Assembly (NCBI GenBank): GCA_030913685.1
Contig: CP133187.1
Coordinates: 372,001-436,000, forward strand
Reading direction: 5' to 3'
Length of the DNA: 64,000 nucleotides
From: Oscillospiraceae bacterium MB24-C1
GTDB lineage: Bacteria; Bacillota; Clostridia; Oscillospirales; Ruminococcaceae
Below are positions 9,295 through 19,621 of this stretch, piece by piece (the first letter of the stretch is position 1; each line of letters begins with the position of its first letter). The position numbers and the translations under genes are program-made. The notes under the pieces were generated by a model that searched no databases, was not told the origin of the DNA, and was given only the letters and a program-made list of their open reading frames with translations.

Positions 9295-9335
9295 AATTGG
9301 CTGAGCATCGCGTTACGGTGTTTGGCCAATTTTTG
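9295..9335 (+). terminator. Stem-loop with T run between rseP and ispG
   Basis: AATTGGC at 9295-9301 pairs with GCCAATT at 9325-9331, with further partial pairing inside, and is followed by TTTTG. It looks like an internal terminator that could lower transcription into ispG-polC. Confidence 0.55.
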
Positions 9336-9360
9336 TTAAAGGAATCGAGGAATTTGCATA

Positions 9361-10440
9361 ATGAGAAAACAATCAAAAACAGTGTGGGTGGGTAATATTC
9401 CGCTTGGATTTGGGCATCCGGTGGCAATACAGTCGATGCTAAACGTTCCCTCTTACGATATTACGGGTAGTGTTGCGCAGGCCAAAGCACTTGAAGCGGC
9501 GGGGTGTCAGATTATCCGTGCGGCGGTGCCCGACCATGACGCGGTGCGGCTAATTGCGGCACTGAAAGAAGCGGTTTCAATGCCTGTTGTGGCTGATATC
9601 CATTTTGATCACCGGCTTGCATTAGAATGCGCGGAAGCGGGTGTAGACAAAATTCGCATTAATCCGGGCAACATCGGCGGGGCCGATAGGGTGCGGGCGG
9701 TGGCGAAAGCCTGTAATGCCAAGAACATCCCTATACGCGTGGGTGTCAATTCCGGCTCGGTTGAAAAAACGTTGTTGGCAAAGCACGGCAGCCCTACCGC
9801 CGAGGCGATGGTTGAAAGTGCTGCAAATCATCTGGCCCTGCTAGAACAGGCCGATTTTAACAATAGTGTCCTATCGTTAAAAAGCTCGGATTTAAAAACG
9901 ATGATAGAAGCCTACCGCCTTGCGGCGGAGCGGTTTGACTACCCGTTGCATCTAGGCGTAACCGAGGCGGGAACCGAGCGCATCGGTATGCTTAAATCTG
10001 CTATCGGTATCGGCGCACTGCTCATAGATCACATCGGCGACACCATCCGTGTCTCGCTGACGGCCGACCCGGTGCAAGAGATCGCAGCAGCAAAAGATAT
10101 TTTAAAGGCGCTGGGGTTAAAGGGTAGCGGGGTGCAGCTTGTGTCCTGCCCAACCTGTGGGCGCACCCGCATCGACCTTGTTTCGTTGGCGCATCGGGTG
10201 GAGGACGTGCTGAAAAACTGTCCCTGCGACCTCAAGGTCGCTGTGATGGGCTGCGTCGTCAACGGGCCGGGCGAGGCCAAGGAGGCCGACATCGGAATCG
10301 CGGGTGGCGACGGCTGTGGCGTAATCTTCGTCAAGGGCAAGATCGTCGAAAAAGTGCCCGAGGAGGAACTGCTACCCGCGCTGCTCAAAAGGATAGAGGA
10401 GATGACCCATGCCAAATCGGATGAAAAAACAGACCTTTGA
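9361..10440 (+). CDS. ispG: 4-hydroxy-3-methylbut-2-enyl-diphosphate synthase
   Basis: An iron-sulfur enzyme of the MEP pathway that converts MEcPP to HMBPP using reduced flavodoxin or ferredoxin. The 359 residues have an N-terminal TIM barrel. The [4Fe-4S] ligands are C263 and C266 (CPTCGRT) and C298, with a glutamate shortly after in NGPGE. The ATG follows GGAATCGAGG. The last 32 nt overlap the start of polC, so translation of the two is probably coupled. Confidence 0.96.
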   Translation: MRKQSKTVWVGNIPLGFGHPVAIQSMLNVPSYDITGSVAQAKALEAAGCQIIRAAVPDHDAVRLIAALKEAVSMPVVADIHFDHRLALECAEAGVDKIRINPGNIGGADRVRAVAKACNAKNIPIRVGVNSGSVEKTLLAKHGSPTAEAMVESAANHLALLEQADFNNSVLSLKSSDLKTMIEAYRLAAERFDYPLHLGVTEAGTERIGMLKSAIGIGALLIDHIGDTIRVSLTADPVQEIAAAKDILKALGLKGSGVQLVSCPTCGRTRIDLVSLAHRVEDVLKNCPCDLKVAVMGCVVNGPGEAKEADIGIAGGDGCGVIFVKGKIVEKVPEEELLPALLKRIEEMTHAKSDEKTDL

Positions 10441-13400
10441 GGAGTTTGTCGCGTTGTTCGGCGGCCTGACTATGCAGCAACAGCTTATTCAGGCCCTCAA
10501 AGAGGTTGAGGAAATACATATCGCTACCAAATCCAGAAGTCTGTCTATTGCAGTTGTCTGTGCCAGGCTGTTGCTTTGGGATGAGATTCGCTTTTTAGAG
10601 CGCAGCCTTGAAAGCCGTTTATCGTTATCTCAGGCGCGGTTTTTGCCACGCTATCATGGACTTTTGCCAACAGAAGGCTATTTTGACGTGCTCTTAAATG
10701 AGCTACGCCGCGAAGGGGTTCCGGTCAACGGTTTTTTAGAGGGCAGTGCCGCGTCGTTTAACGCTCAGGACAAGCTGTTAAAAATTGCCCTGAAAAACGG
10801 TGGCGGGCGTCAGCTGGAGGAGATGGGCTTTGTCGATAAGCTCCAATCGCTAATCGCTGACCAGTTCCGGCTGGATTGTGACATCCAGTTAGTCGGCGAA
10901 GTGGAGCTGACCGATTCTAACCCTGTTCTGCTTCAGATTGAACAAGAGGTTAAGATGGCTAAATTGGTCAAGCCACAGGGCCCGCAGCTGCATAAACTAT
11001 CCTTTCAGGCAAAAAATTTGCCGTTTATTGAGGATTCGATGGAGCTGATTTACGGCAAGCCGATCAAGGGTGCGCTAACACCGCTCAACGAAGTCAATGA
11101 GGGCAGTGGCCGGGTCGCTGTCTGGGGCGATGTTTTTAAAATTGAGACCCGCGACACCCGTGACGGTTCGCGTCGGATATTCAGCATCTACCTGACCGAC
11201 TACACGAGCTCCAACATGATCAAGATGTTGATGGACATGCAGGAGGTCGGCCCGTTAGAACGCATCAAGGTAAGGGACACCATCGTCGTTCAGGGTGACG
11301 CCTCATTTGACAAATACGACCGAGAGGTCAATATAAGAGCTTACCATATTGCAAGAGTACAAAAAATCACGAGGCAGGATACCTCTGAAAATAAGCGCGT
11401 AGAGTTGCACGCCCATAGCAAAATGTCGGCGATGGACGGCATTGTTTCCGCCACCGATCTGGTTACTGCTGCCGCTAATTTCGGGCATCCGGCCATTGCC
11501 ATCACCGATCACGGAGTGGCACAGGCTTATCCGGATGCAGCAGCTGCCGCCCAGAAGATGGCCAAGGCTGGAAAACCGATTAAAATTCTCTATGGTGTTG
11601 AGGGGTACCTCGTCAATGATCAGATTCCCGCTGTGACAGGCGACGGTACCCAGTCGATTGATAGCGAAATGATTGTTTTCGACCTTGAGACGACCGGTCT
11701 TTCCGCTGCCAATGAACGTATTATTGAGATTGGCGCCACCAAGATCAAAAACGGTGAAATTCTGGATGAGTTTGATATTTTTGTCGACCCACAGCAGACG
11801 CTGTCACCCGAAATTATTAGGCTTACCGGCATCACCGACGAAATGTTAGTCGGTGCACCAAGCGAGGCAGAGGCGCTTGAGCAGTTTTATGAATTCTGCG
11901 GCGGCGAGAACGCCGTTTTAATTGCGCATAACGCACGTTTTGACACATCGTTCTTAAAGGTTGCCGCCAGAAGGTGTGGCAAGCCTTATAACTTTACAGT
12001 TGTGGATACGCTGATTTTGGCGCGCGCTGTCTATTCTGAGTTGAAATCCTTTAAGTTGGGCAAGCTGGCGGATTATTTGAACGTGGACGAGTTCCAGGCC
12101 CACCGCGCCTGCGATGACGCGAGAGCGCTGGCACAGATATTCTTTAAAATGACCGCAAAAATAAAAACCAATGGAACGCTGGAAACAGTGAGTGACCTGA
12201 ACACCTCGCTGGACGCAGTTGATTTTAAGAAAGTTCCAAGCTATCACATCATCATTCTGGCGGAAAATCTAGTCGGTCTTAAAAATCTTTACCGACTTAT
12301 TTCTGAAAGCCACGTCAACAACTTTTATAAAAACCCGCGCATCTTAAAAAGCAACATCATTAAATGGCGCGAAGGGTTGATTCTCGGCAGCGCGTGTGAG
12401 GCGGGTGAGCTGTTCCGCGCGCTGATGGAAGGCTCGCAATTTAGCGAGCTGTGTGAAGTGGCGAAGTTCTATGACTTCTTAGAGGTACAACCGATTGGCA
12501 ACAACGAATTTTTGCTGCGTAACGGACGCTGCAAATCTGAGGATGAGTTACGCGATCTCAACCGCACCATCGTGCGGGTGGGCGACCATCTCGGCCTTCC
12601 GGTTTGCGCCACCGGTGACGTACATTTCCTAAACCCGGCCGACGCAACGTTTCGCGCGGTGCTCATGGCGGGCTTAGGCTTTTCCGACGCCGACAACCAG
12701 GCGCCGCTGTACCTTAAAACCACCGATGAAATGCTCGAGGAATTCTCTTATTTTGGCGAAGAAAAGGCGTTTGAGCTGGTGGTGAAAAACCCCGGTATGA
12801 TCGCCGAGCGCATCGAGTCTATTAAGCCGATTCCCGACGGAACTTTTCCGCCCTCCATCGAGGGTTCAGACGAGGAGTTAGAACGCTTGTGCTGGGAGCG
12901 CGCAAAGCGTATCTATGGTGATCCCGTTCCGGAGCTGGTGGCGACCCGCCTGCAAAAAGAGCTGGATTCTATCATCAAAAACGGCTTCTCGGTCATGTAC
13001 ATTACGGCACAGAAGCTTGTGGCTAAGTCTGAGAGCTTAGGTTATCTCGTCGGTTCGCGTGGCTCGGTTGGCTCATCCTTTGCGGCGACCATGTCGGGCA
13101 TATCCGAGGTCAACCCTCTGCCACCGCACTATGCCTGTCCAAAATGTCAATACAGCGAATTTATCACCGATGGTTCGGTGGGTTCCGGTTATGACCTACC
13201 GCCAAAGTCTTGCCCCAACTGCGGAGGCGACTGCGTTCGTGACGGGCATGATATTCCATTTGAGACCTTTTTGGGCTTTAACGGTGACAAGCAGCCTGAT
13301 ATCGACCTCAATTTCTCCGGCGAATGCCAATCGAGTATCCACAAATATACTGAGGAGTTGTTCGGTGCTTCTCAGGTGTTTAAGGCCGGTACAATCTCGA

Positions 13401-14725
13401 CCATCGCCGAAAAAACCGCCTATGGCTATGTGAAAAAATACCTCGCCGAGCGCAACCGCATTGTGCACAAGGCCGAGGAGGAACGTTTGGCCATCGGATG
13501 CACCGACGTCAAACGCACAACGGGTCAGCATCCGGGCGGCATGGTTGTCATCCCGCGCGGGATGGAAGTCACGGACTTTACACCGGTGCAATATCCGGCG
13601 GATAAGAGCGATTCCGGTATGATGACCACCCACTTTGACTTTCATTCGCTACACGATACGATTTTAAAGCTTGACGAACTGGGGCATGACGTGCCGACCA
13701 TGTACAAACACCTCGAGGATATGACAGGCGTCAAAATCGGGGATGTACCCAACGGTGATTCCGAGGTCATCAGCCTGTTCACATCGCCTGCGGCGCTTGG
13801 TGTGACTGAGGAGCAGATCGATTGCAATACCGGTTCGTTGGCGCTGCCTGAGATGGGGACGAATTTTGTCCGCCAGATGCTCGTCGAAGCTCAGCCAAAG
13901 AATTTTTCAGACCTTTTGCAGATTTCGGGCCTTTCGCACGGAACCGATGTATGGTTGGGTAACGCGCAGGATCTGATTCACAACGGCACCTGCACTATTT
14001 CACAGGTTATCGGCACGCGTGACAGCATTATGGTTTACTTGATGCATAGGGGCTTGGACCCGGGATTGGCGTTTAAAATTATGGAGATCACCCGAAAGGG
14101 TAAAGCGACCTCAAGTCTGACGCCTGACATGGTCAAAACTATGAGGGAGCATGATGTTCCCGACTGGTATATCGAAAGCTGTTTTAAGATAAAATACATG
14201 TTCCCGAAGGCGCACGCCGCAGCTTATGTTACCTCGGCGGTCAAACTGGGGTGGTATAAAATCCACTATCCGCTGGAATTTTATGCGACTTATTTTACTG
14301 TTCGCCCAGAAGATTTTGATGCTGAAACCGTCCTGATGGGCAGGGGTGGGGTCAAAAGCCGAATCGATAGTTTGCGCAGCATGGGGCTGGAGCGCACCGC
14401 CAAGGACGACAACCTTTTGTACGTGTTGAGCATCATCTATGAGATGCTGGCGCGCGGCTTTGGCTTCTTGCCTGTTGACCTGCAAAAATCCTCAGCCGAT
14501 CGCTTTACGGTGGAGGGGAATAACATCCGTCTTCCGTTCGGTGCGCTCAAGGGCGTAGGTGGTACAGCGGCACAGGGGCTGTATGAAGCAGCAAAAAAAG
14601 GTCCGTTCTTGTCTATTGATGAGTTTGCAGAGCACGCGGGTGTATCCAAAACGGTCATTGAATCGCTTAAAAACTTGGGTGCATTTGGTGATTTGCCTGA
14701 AACGAATCAAATTTCTTTATTCTAG
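10409..14725 (+). CDS. polC: DNA polymerase III alpha subunit, PolC type
   Basis: The replicative polymerase of low-GC Gram-positives with built-in proofreading, 1438 residues. The order is an N-terminal domain, an OB fold (about 220-320), a PHP domain from about 331 (HAHSKMSAMDG) into which a DnaQ-type exonuclease is inserted from about 420 (FDLETTGLS), then a cysteine pair region near 909-940 (CPKCQY and CPNCGGDC), then the polymerase palm with DIDLNFSGE near 960. The start at 10409 has GAGGAG 7 nt upstream, inside ispG. The frame ends one base before the his promoter. Confidence 0.98.
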   Translation: MPNRMKKQTFEEFVALFGGLTMQQQLIQALKEVEEIHIATKSRSLSIAVVCARLLLWDEIRFLERSLESRLSLSQARFLPRYHGLLPTEGYFDVLLNELRREGVPVNGFLEGSAASFNAQDKLLKIALKNGGGRQLEEMGFVDKLQSLIADQFRLDCDIQLVGEVELTDSNPVLLQIEQEVKMAKLVKPQGPQLHKLSFQAKNLPFIEDSMELIYGKPIKGALTPLNEVNEGSGRVAVWGDVFKIETRDTRDGSRRIFSIYLTDYTSSNMIKMLMDMQEVGPLERIKVRDTIVVQGDASFDKYDREVNIRAYHIARVQKITRQDTSENKRVELHAHSKMSAMDGIVSATDLVTAAANFGHPAIAITDHGVAQAYPDAAAAAQKMAKAGKPIKILYGVEGYLVNDQIPAVTGDGTQSIDSEMIVFDLETTGLSAANERIIEIGATKIKNGEILDEFDIFVDPQQTLSPEIIRLTGITDEMLVGAPSEAEALEQFYEFCGGENAVLIAHNARFDTSFLKVAARRCGKPYNFTVVDTLILARAVYSELKSFKLGKLADYLNVDEFQAHRACDDARALAQIFFKMTAKIKTNGTLETVSDLNTSLDAVDFKKVPSYHIIILAENLVGLKNLYRLISESHVNNFYKNPRILKSNIIKWREGLILGSACEAGELFRALMEGSQFSELCEVAKFYDFLEVQPIGNNEFLLRNGRCKSEDELRDLNRTIVRVGDHLGLPVCATGDVHFLNPADATFRAVLMAGLGFSDADNQAPLYLKTTDEMLEEFSYFGEEKAFELVVKNPGMIAERIESIKPIPDGTFPPSIEGSDEELERLCWERAKRIYGDPVPELVATRLQKELDSIIKNGFSVMYITAQKLVAKSESLGYLVGSRGSVGSSFAATMSGISEVNPLPPHYACPKCQYSEFITDGSVGSGYDLPPKSCPNCGGDCVRDGHDIPFETFLGFNGDKQPDIDLNFSGECQSSIHKYTEELFGASQVFKAGTISTIAEKTAYGYVKKYLAERNRIVHKAEEERLAIGCTDVKRTTGQHPGGMVVIPRGMEVTDFTPVQYPADKSDSGMMTTHFDFHSLHDTILKLDELGHDVPTMYKHLEDMTGVKIGDVPNGDSEVISLFTSPAALGVTEEQIDCNTGSLALPEMGTNFVRQMLVEAQPKNFSDLLQISGLSHGTDVWLGNAQDLIHNGTCTISQVIGTRDSIMVYLMHRGLDPGLAFKIMEITRKGKATSSLTPDMVKTMREHDVPDWYIESCFKIKYMFPKAHAAAYVTSAVKLGWYKIHYPLEFYATYFTVRPEDFDAETVLMGRGGVKSRIDSLRSMGLERTAKDDNLLYVLSIIYEMLARGFGFLPVDLQKSSADRFTVEGNNIRLPFGALKGVGGTAAQGLYEAAKKGPFLSIDEFAEHAGVSKTVIESLKNLGAFGDLPETNQISLF

Positions 14726-14754
14726 TTGACAAAAATCAATTTATACACTAATAT
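14726..14754 (+). promoter_or_regulatory. Promoter of the histidine biosynthesis operon
   Basis: A consensus -35 (TTGACA, 14726-14731) and a near-consensus -10 (TAATAT, 14749-14754) are 17 nt apart, directly after the polC stop. Transcription should start near 14761, leaving a leader of about 53 nt. That is too short for a T-box, so histidine control is not visible in the leader. Confidence 0.88.
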
Positions 14755-14813
14755 GGCAATATGTTAGCGTACTAAAGCGAACTACTACTACATACATGAT
14801 TGCGGGTGTCTAA

Positions 14814-15998
14814 ATGAATCAGTTCAGCAAAATTACGCCGGATGGCACAAAAGACCGGTTGTTCGACGAGTGTGAAAAGCGCGGTCGGTTTACCCAGGCG
14901 CTGCGTGCGTTGTTCGAGTCCAGGGGATTTGGTGAGGTTTCGACCCCGGTGCTGGAATATTATGACGTGTTTGATACCGCGCGGGCTTATTTTTCGCCGG
15001 AGAGTATCTACAAGTTGGTTGACCATACCGGGCGTATTCTAGTTTTGAGGCCGGACTGCACGATTCCAATTGCACGTCTCGTCGCCTCCCGCCTTAAAAA
15101 CGAGAATGGACCGCTGCGCATTTTTTACAATGAAAATATATACCGCTACGCAGACGGCAACAGTGCTATTTCCGGAGAAATTGCCCAGATGGGTGTGGAA
15201 TACGTTGGTGGTGGCTTGCCGATCTGCGACGTTGAGATTGTCGAATTGGCCTGTCGCAGTTTGCGCTCGGTATGTGGGGCCGATTACCAGTTGGAACTTT
15301 GCCACATCGGCTATTTCAATGCGCTTATCGACAGCCTGAACACTGACGCCGACACCCGCGAGCAGATCAGGGAGTTGGTTGAACATAAAAATTTTCCGGC
15401 ACTCGACCAAATTTTGGATCGGTTTTCTGATTTTCCAGCGCAAAAAGCACTTAAAAAACTACCGGCGCTGTTTGGTTCGGCGGCGGTGCTTGATGAGGCG
15501 CGCAGCTTGTTTAGAAGCGAGGCGGCGGACAAAGCGCTCGATTACCTTGCCTACATTTACCGTTCGCTCTCGGTACTGGGGCTGGACAATCACCTGACCA
15601 TCGACTTAGGGCTGGTGAATCAGGCAGATTATTACACCGGCATCATCTTTCGGGGATATACCGCAGGAGCCGGCGAGCCGGTGCTTTCCGGTGGGCGCTA
15701 CGATGGGCTGATCAAGGAATTCGGCGAAGATCGCCCCGCTACCGGCTTTGGCGTCAATCTTGATATACTTTGCGAAAAGACTGAGGCGACCGCCGTTATC
15801 AAGCTGCCGTCCGCGGCGGTGCTGGTGGATGAAACCAGCGATATCAAATTGGCTTTTGAACTGCTCGACCGTTTGGGCAATCAGCGTTTTTGCGCACAGT
15901 TGCTTCCTGTGGCCAGTATTGCCGATGCCGTCCTGCAAAGTGGCTTTGATCGCACGTTTGTCGTCACAAGCAGCGATAGCAGGGAGGTGCTGGCATGA
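14814..15998 (+). CDS. hisZ: ATP phosphoribosyltransferase regulatory subunit
   Basis: A HisRS-like protein without tRNA charging that forms a hetero-octamer with short HisG and mediates histidine feedback. The 394 residues keep the class II synthetase core: PDGTKDRLFDE near the N terminus, the motif-2-like FYNENIYRY and the histidine-binding GGRYDGL. It precedes and overlaps hisG by 4 nt (ATGA), fitting the short HisG encoded next. The start is ATG 14814. Confidence 0.94.
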   Translation: MNQFSKITPDGTKDRLFDECEKRGRFTQALRALFESRGFGEVSTPVLEYYDVFDTARAYFSPESIYKLVDHTGRILVLRPDCTIPIARLVASRLKNENGPLRIFYNENIYRYADGNSAISGEIAQMGVEYVGGGLPICDVEIVELACRSLRSVCGADYQLELCHIGYFNALIDSLNTDADTREQIRELVEHKNFPALDQILDRFSDFPAQKALKKLPALFGSAAVLDEARSLFRSEAADKALDYLAYIYRSLSVLGLDNHLTIDLGLVNQADYYTGIIFRGYTAGAGEPVLSGGRYDGLIKEFGEDRPATGFGVNLDILCEKTEATAVIKLPSAAVLVDETSDIKLAFELLDRLGNQRFCAQLLPVASIADAVLQSGFDRTFVVTSSDSREVLA

Positions 15999-16636
15999 GT
16001 AACACCATTAGAATGGCGTTGACAAAGGGGCGCATCGAAAAGGGCGCGATCGCACTGCTCGAAAAGGCGGGCTATGGCTGCCAAGGTCTCAAGAATAAGG
16101 GGCGGCGGCTTATTGTTCCCACCGACGGTGGCGAGATTGACGTTGTTTTTGCCAAGGCCGTCGACGTGATCACCTATGTTGAGACCGGGGCATGCGATAT
16201 TGGCATCGTCGGTAAGGATACGATTTTAGAAAATGGCCGTTCCTTTTACGAAATGGCAGATTTGGGCATCGGGAAATGTCGCATGGTGCTGGCGGCCCCC
16301 AGAGGCAAGGATGTTTTTGAAGGATATGCCGCTAAACGCATCGCCAGCAAATACCCCAAGATTACCGCCGACTATTTTGCTCGAAAGCAGATGGACGTTA
16401 AAATACTTAAAATAGAGGGATCGGTGGAGTTAGGCCCGGTGCTGGGTATCACCGACGCGATTGTCGATCTGGTCGAAACCGGCAAAACACTGGACGAAAA
16501 CGGGCTAGAGGTTGTCGAAACAGTCTGCGAGGTATCAACCCGTGTGATCGTCAACATCGCAAGTCTGAAGCTTTCTAAGAATCAGATTCAGGAAATTGTG
16601 GAGCGCTTAAATCAGGCAAAGGAGGCGGCGAAATGA
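15995..16636 (+). CDS. hisG: ATP phosphoribosyltransferase, short form
   Basis: First step of histidine synthesis: ATP plus PRPP gives phosphoribosyl-ATP. The 213 residues lack the C-terminal regulatory domain of long HisG, so it needs HisZ. Visible blocks are RMALTKGRIEKGA at the start, the GACDIGIVGKD segment, and the PRPP-binding region ending in DLVETGKTLDENGL. It overlaps hisZ upstream and hisD downstream by 4 nt each. Confidence 0.96.
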   Translation: MSNTIRMALTKGRIEKGAIALLEKAGYGCQGLKNKGRRLIVPTDGGEIDVVFAKAVDVITYVETGACDIGIVGKDTILENGRSFYEMADLGIGKCRMVLAAPRGKDVFEGYAAKRIASKYPKITADYFARKQMDVKILKIEGSVELGPVLGITDAIVDLVETGKTLDENGLEVVETVCEVSTRVIVNIASLKLSKNQIQEIVERLNQAKEAAK

Positions 16637-17928
16637 TTAAAACAATTAAAGCTGACGGCGTTTGTGAATATGAGCTTTTTGAAAAGATGCGCAGCCGATC
16701 GGTCGAAACCGATCGCACGGTGACCGCTGCCGTTTCTGATATTGTAGAAGCGGTGCGCACCCGTGGTGACGATGCCGTGCGCGAATACACCACCAAATTT
16801 GATAAGCGCTGCCCCGAGGTTTTTGAGGTGCCGCGCGAGCTGATCAACGACGCGCTGACCGAAGCCGATCCCGACTTTGTCAGCGCGATTCTAAACGCTC
16901 AGGAGAATATTGTTGCATTTCACCAACGGCAAAAGGCGCAGAGTTTTATCGATACGCAGCCGAATGGTGTTATTTTAGGTCAGCGGGTGCGAGGCTTAAA
17001 GCGGGTCGGGCTATATGTACCCGGTGGTACGGCGGCTTACCCGTCGTCGGTGCTCATGAACGCAATTCCAGCCAAAATCGCGGGTGTCGAAGAGTTGATT
17101 ATGGTTACACCACCCGACGAAAACGGTAAACCGAACCCAGATATTCTCACGGTGGCAGCCATCTGCGGTGTCGACCGCATATTCCTAATGGGTGGTGCAC
17201 AGGCGGTGGCAGCGCTGGCGTTTGGCACCGAGAGCGTACCCAGAGTGGACAAAATTGTCGGCCCTGGTAACATCTTTGTTGCGACCGCTAAAAAGTTGCT
17301 GTTTGGTACCGTGGATATCGACATGATCGCCGGCCCGAGCGAGATTCTGATTATGGCGGATGACAGCGCCAACGGGCGCTATGTCGCCGCAGATATGATG
17401 GGGCAGGCTGAGCACGACCGCATGGCCTCCGCCGTGCTGCTGACCACCAGCGAACGGCTGGCTAAAGAGACGGTCGAGGAGCTCTCCCGGCAGATTCAGA
17501 CTTTGCCGCGCCGCGAGATTATAGAAGCTTCTTTAAAAGATTACGGCGCGATCATCCTGTGTGAAAGCGAAGCGCAGATGATCGAGCTGGCCAATACGCT
17601 GGCACCCGAGCATCTTGAGGTGCAGATTCGAGAGCCGATGCGGTTGTTGGGCGTTTTGGATAACGCGGGCTCAATATTTCTCGGGGAATATACTCCCGAA
17701 CCACTGGGCGATTACTATGCGGGCCCAAACCACGTATTACCGACCAGCGGCACCGCCCGCTTCTTCTCGCCACTTGGTGTGGACAGCTTTGTCAAACGCA
17801 GTGCGTTTTTATACTACACCAAGGAGGCTATGCAGCAAAGCGCTGCCGACATCCTGACCATTGCACAACGCGAGGGACTTTCGGCCCACGGCAACGCAGT
17901 ACAGGTTCGCCTTGACGACACATTTTAG
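16633..17928 (+). CDS. hisD: Histidinol dehydrogenase
   Basis: Zinc enzyme for the last two steps of the pathway, oxidising histidinol to histidine with two NAD. It has 431 residues, the usual length. The conserved [23 protein letters not shown]-like block lies about residues 120-145, [12 protein letters not shown] and DMMGQAEHD follow, and a glycine-rich [13 protein letters not shown] region is near the end. It overlaps hisG by 4 nt. Confidence 0.97.
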   Translation: MIKTIKADGVCEYELFEKMRSRSVETDRTVTAAVSDIVEAVRTRGDDAVREYTTKFDKRCPEVFEVPRELINDALTEADPDFVSAILNAQENIVAFHQRQKAQSFIDTQPNGVILGQRVRGLKRVGLYVPGGTAAYPSSVLMNAIPAKIAGVEELIMVTPPDENGKPNPDILTVAAICGVDRIFLMGGAQAVAALAFGTESVPRVDKIVGPGNIFVATAKKLLFGTVDIDMIAGPSEILIMADDSANGRYVAADMMGQAEHDRMASAVLLTTSERLAKETVEELSRQIQTLPRREIIEASLKDYGAIILCESEAQMIELANTLAPEHLEVQIREPMRLLGVLDNAGSIFLGEYTPEPLGDYYAGPNHVLPTSGTARFFSPLGVDSFVKRSAFLYYTKEAMQQSAADILTIAQREGLSAHGNAVQVRLDDTF

Positions 17929-17945
17929 CAGAAAGGGGATACACC

Positions 17946-19001
17946 ATGAGACTAAATCCTGCTTTGGAATCGCTTTCACCCTTTGCCTACTGTGGCACCG
18001 ATTATACCACCCGCCTAGACGCCAACGAAAGCTGCGTTCCAATCCCCAAAGCACTGCTGGATGAGATTGCGCAGGGCATTACGACTAAGCTGAACTTAAA
18101 CTGCTACCCCGACGACCGTACCGTTACGCTGAGAAATGCTTATGCCAAGGCGTTCTCGGTAGACCCCGAATGTGTGGTACCTGGCAACGGCTCAGATGAA
18201 TTAATTAATATGATCGTTGGGCGGCTTATTGCGCCGGGGGGCGTCGTACTGGGGTTTGAACGCGATTTTGGCAGCTATTGGAGCAATGCGGCGATCTTTG
18301 GACGAAAAGCTGTCAAACTACCGCGCCTACCGGACATGACTTTCACGGTTGATATGCTGATTGAAGGTGCAAAACAGCATAACGCCGATCTTATTATTTT
18401 CTCGAATCCTAACAATCCCAGCGGCGCACAGCTGTTGCGGGACGACGTTATCCGCTTAATTGAATCGGTGGATTGCCTTGTCGTCGTGGATGAGGCTTAC
18501 ATGGATTTTTCCGATCAGTCGGTTCTTGATTTAGCGGGAAAATATAAAAATCTTATCGTGTTGCGTACATTGTCAAAGGCGATAGGTGCAGCGGGCATCC
18601 GAATTGGGTTTGCCATTTCAACCCCGAAGCTAACCTATGCCATGCGCTCGGTGCGCGACGCTTATAATGTTAGCTCGGTTGACCAGATGATCGCCACCAT
18701 CCTTCTTGATCATCCCGAATACCGCCGGGCAACCCTTGCCGAAATCCAGCGACTGATGGAGATTATGAAGCGTCGGTTGGCCTATATCGCCGGGCGCTCC
18801 AAGCAGAAAATTGTTGTCTACCCCTCAGTGGTCAATTTTATGCTGCTGTGGCTAGAGGATGCTAAGGCCGTGAGTGACGCGCTGCATGAAAAAAATATTT
18901 CGTTGCGGCAGTTTGACGATCATCTGGTTCGCATCAGCGTCGCCAGAGAGGATATTTTAAACCATGTTCTCGACGAGTTGGAAGCCATTTTGACCAAATA
19001 G
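17946..19001 (+). CDS. hisC: Histidinol-phosphate aminotransferase
   Basis: A PLP-dependent fold-type I aminotransferase that makes histidinol phosphate from imidazole-acetol phosphate and glutamate. It has 351 residues. The motifs are LDANESCVPIP near the N terminus, SNPNNPSG, VVVDEAYMDF, and the PLP lysine in RTLSKAIGAAGIRIGF. An AGAAAGGGG ribosome-binding site precedes the ATG. Confidence 0.95.
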   Translation: MRLNPALESLSPFAYCGTDYTTRLDANESCVPIPKALLDEIAQGITTKLNLNCYPDDRTVTLRNAYAKAFSVDPECVVPGNGSDELINMIVGRLIAPGGVVLGFERDFGSYWSNAAIFGRKAVKLPRLPDMTFTVDMLIEGAKQHNADLIIFSNPNNPSGAQLLRDDVIRLIESVDCLVVVDEAYMDFSDQSVLDLAGKYKNLIVLRTLSKAIGAAGIRIGFAISTPKLTYAMRSVRDAYNVSSVDQMIATILLDHPEYRRATLAEIQRLMEIMKRRLAYIAGRSKQKIVVYPSVVNFMLLWLEDAKAVSDALHEKNISLRQFDDHLVRISVAREDILNHVLDELEAILTK

Positions 19002-19014
19002 GGGAGTGTTTGAC

Positions 19015-19596
19015 ATGAGAACCGCTACTATTACCCGAAAAACAAAGGAAACCGATATCGCGCTGTCCCTAAATTTAGACGGCAGAGGTAAGGTTGATAT
19101 CAATACCGGCGCCGGGTTTTTTGACCATATGCTGACGGCGTTCGCTGTTCATTCCGGCGTGGACCTTTCGGTGACCTGCAAGGGCGATCTGGAAGTGGAC
19201 TGCCACCACACTGTTGAAGATGTCGGCATTGTGCTGGGGCAGGCGTTTTTGCAGGCTGTGGGTGACCGCGCGGGCATAGCACGCTATGGGCATTTTATGC
19301 TACCGATGGACGAAGCACTAGCTATGGCGGCCATCGACATTAGCGGCCGGGCGTATCTGGTGTTTGACGCCGAGTTTAAAAGCGCACAAATCGGCACTAT
19401 GGATACCCAGATGGTGGAGGAGTTCTGGCGAGCATTTACGATGAACGCCGCTGTGACGCTACACCTAAAATTGTTGTACGGTAGCAATGACCACCACAAG
19501 GCCGAGGCGCTCTTTAAGGCTGCCGCCCATGCGGTTAAAATGGCGATTGTCATTCAAAAAGAAAAAGTAGTCCTTTCAACCAAGGGCTGTTTGTAA
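19015..19596 (+). CDS. hisB: Imidazoleglycerol-phosphate dehydratase
   Basis: A manganese-dependent enzyme that dehydrates IGP to imidazole-acetol phosphate. ATG 19015 is preferred over an in-frame GTG at 19006 because GGGGA at 19001-19005 is correctly spaced from it and the protein then begins at the usual MRTATITRKTKET. The 193 residues carry the paired metal motifs FFDHML and DCHHTVED, and DNHHKAE-like NDHHKAEALFKA. There is no histidinol-phosphatase domain, so this is the single-function form. Confidence 0.95.
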   Translation: MRTATITRKTKETDIALSLNLDGRGKVDINTGAGFFDHMLTAFAVHSGVDLSVTCKGDLEVDCHHTVEDVGIVLGQAFLQAVGDRAGIARYGHFMLPMDEALAMAAIDISGRAYLVFDAEFKSAQIGTMDTQMVEEFWRAFTMNAAVTLHLKLLYGSNDHHKAEALFKAAAHAVKMAIVIQKEKVVLSTKGCL

Positions 19597-19621
19597 TGAC
19601 GCCCAAGGCAAGAGGGGGATT

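Noticed and set aside
14755-14813. T-box or attenuator leader for the his operon
   Set aside because: The leader is only about 53 nt and lacks the T-box core and a terminator.
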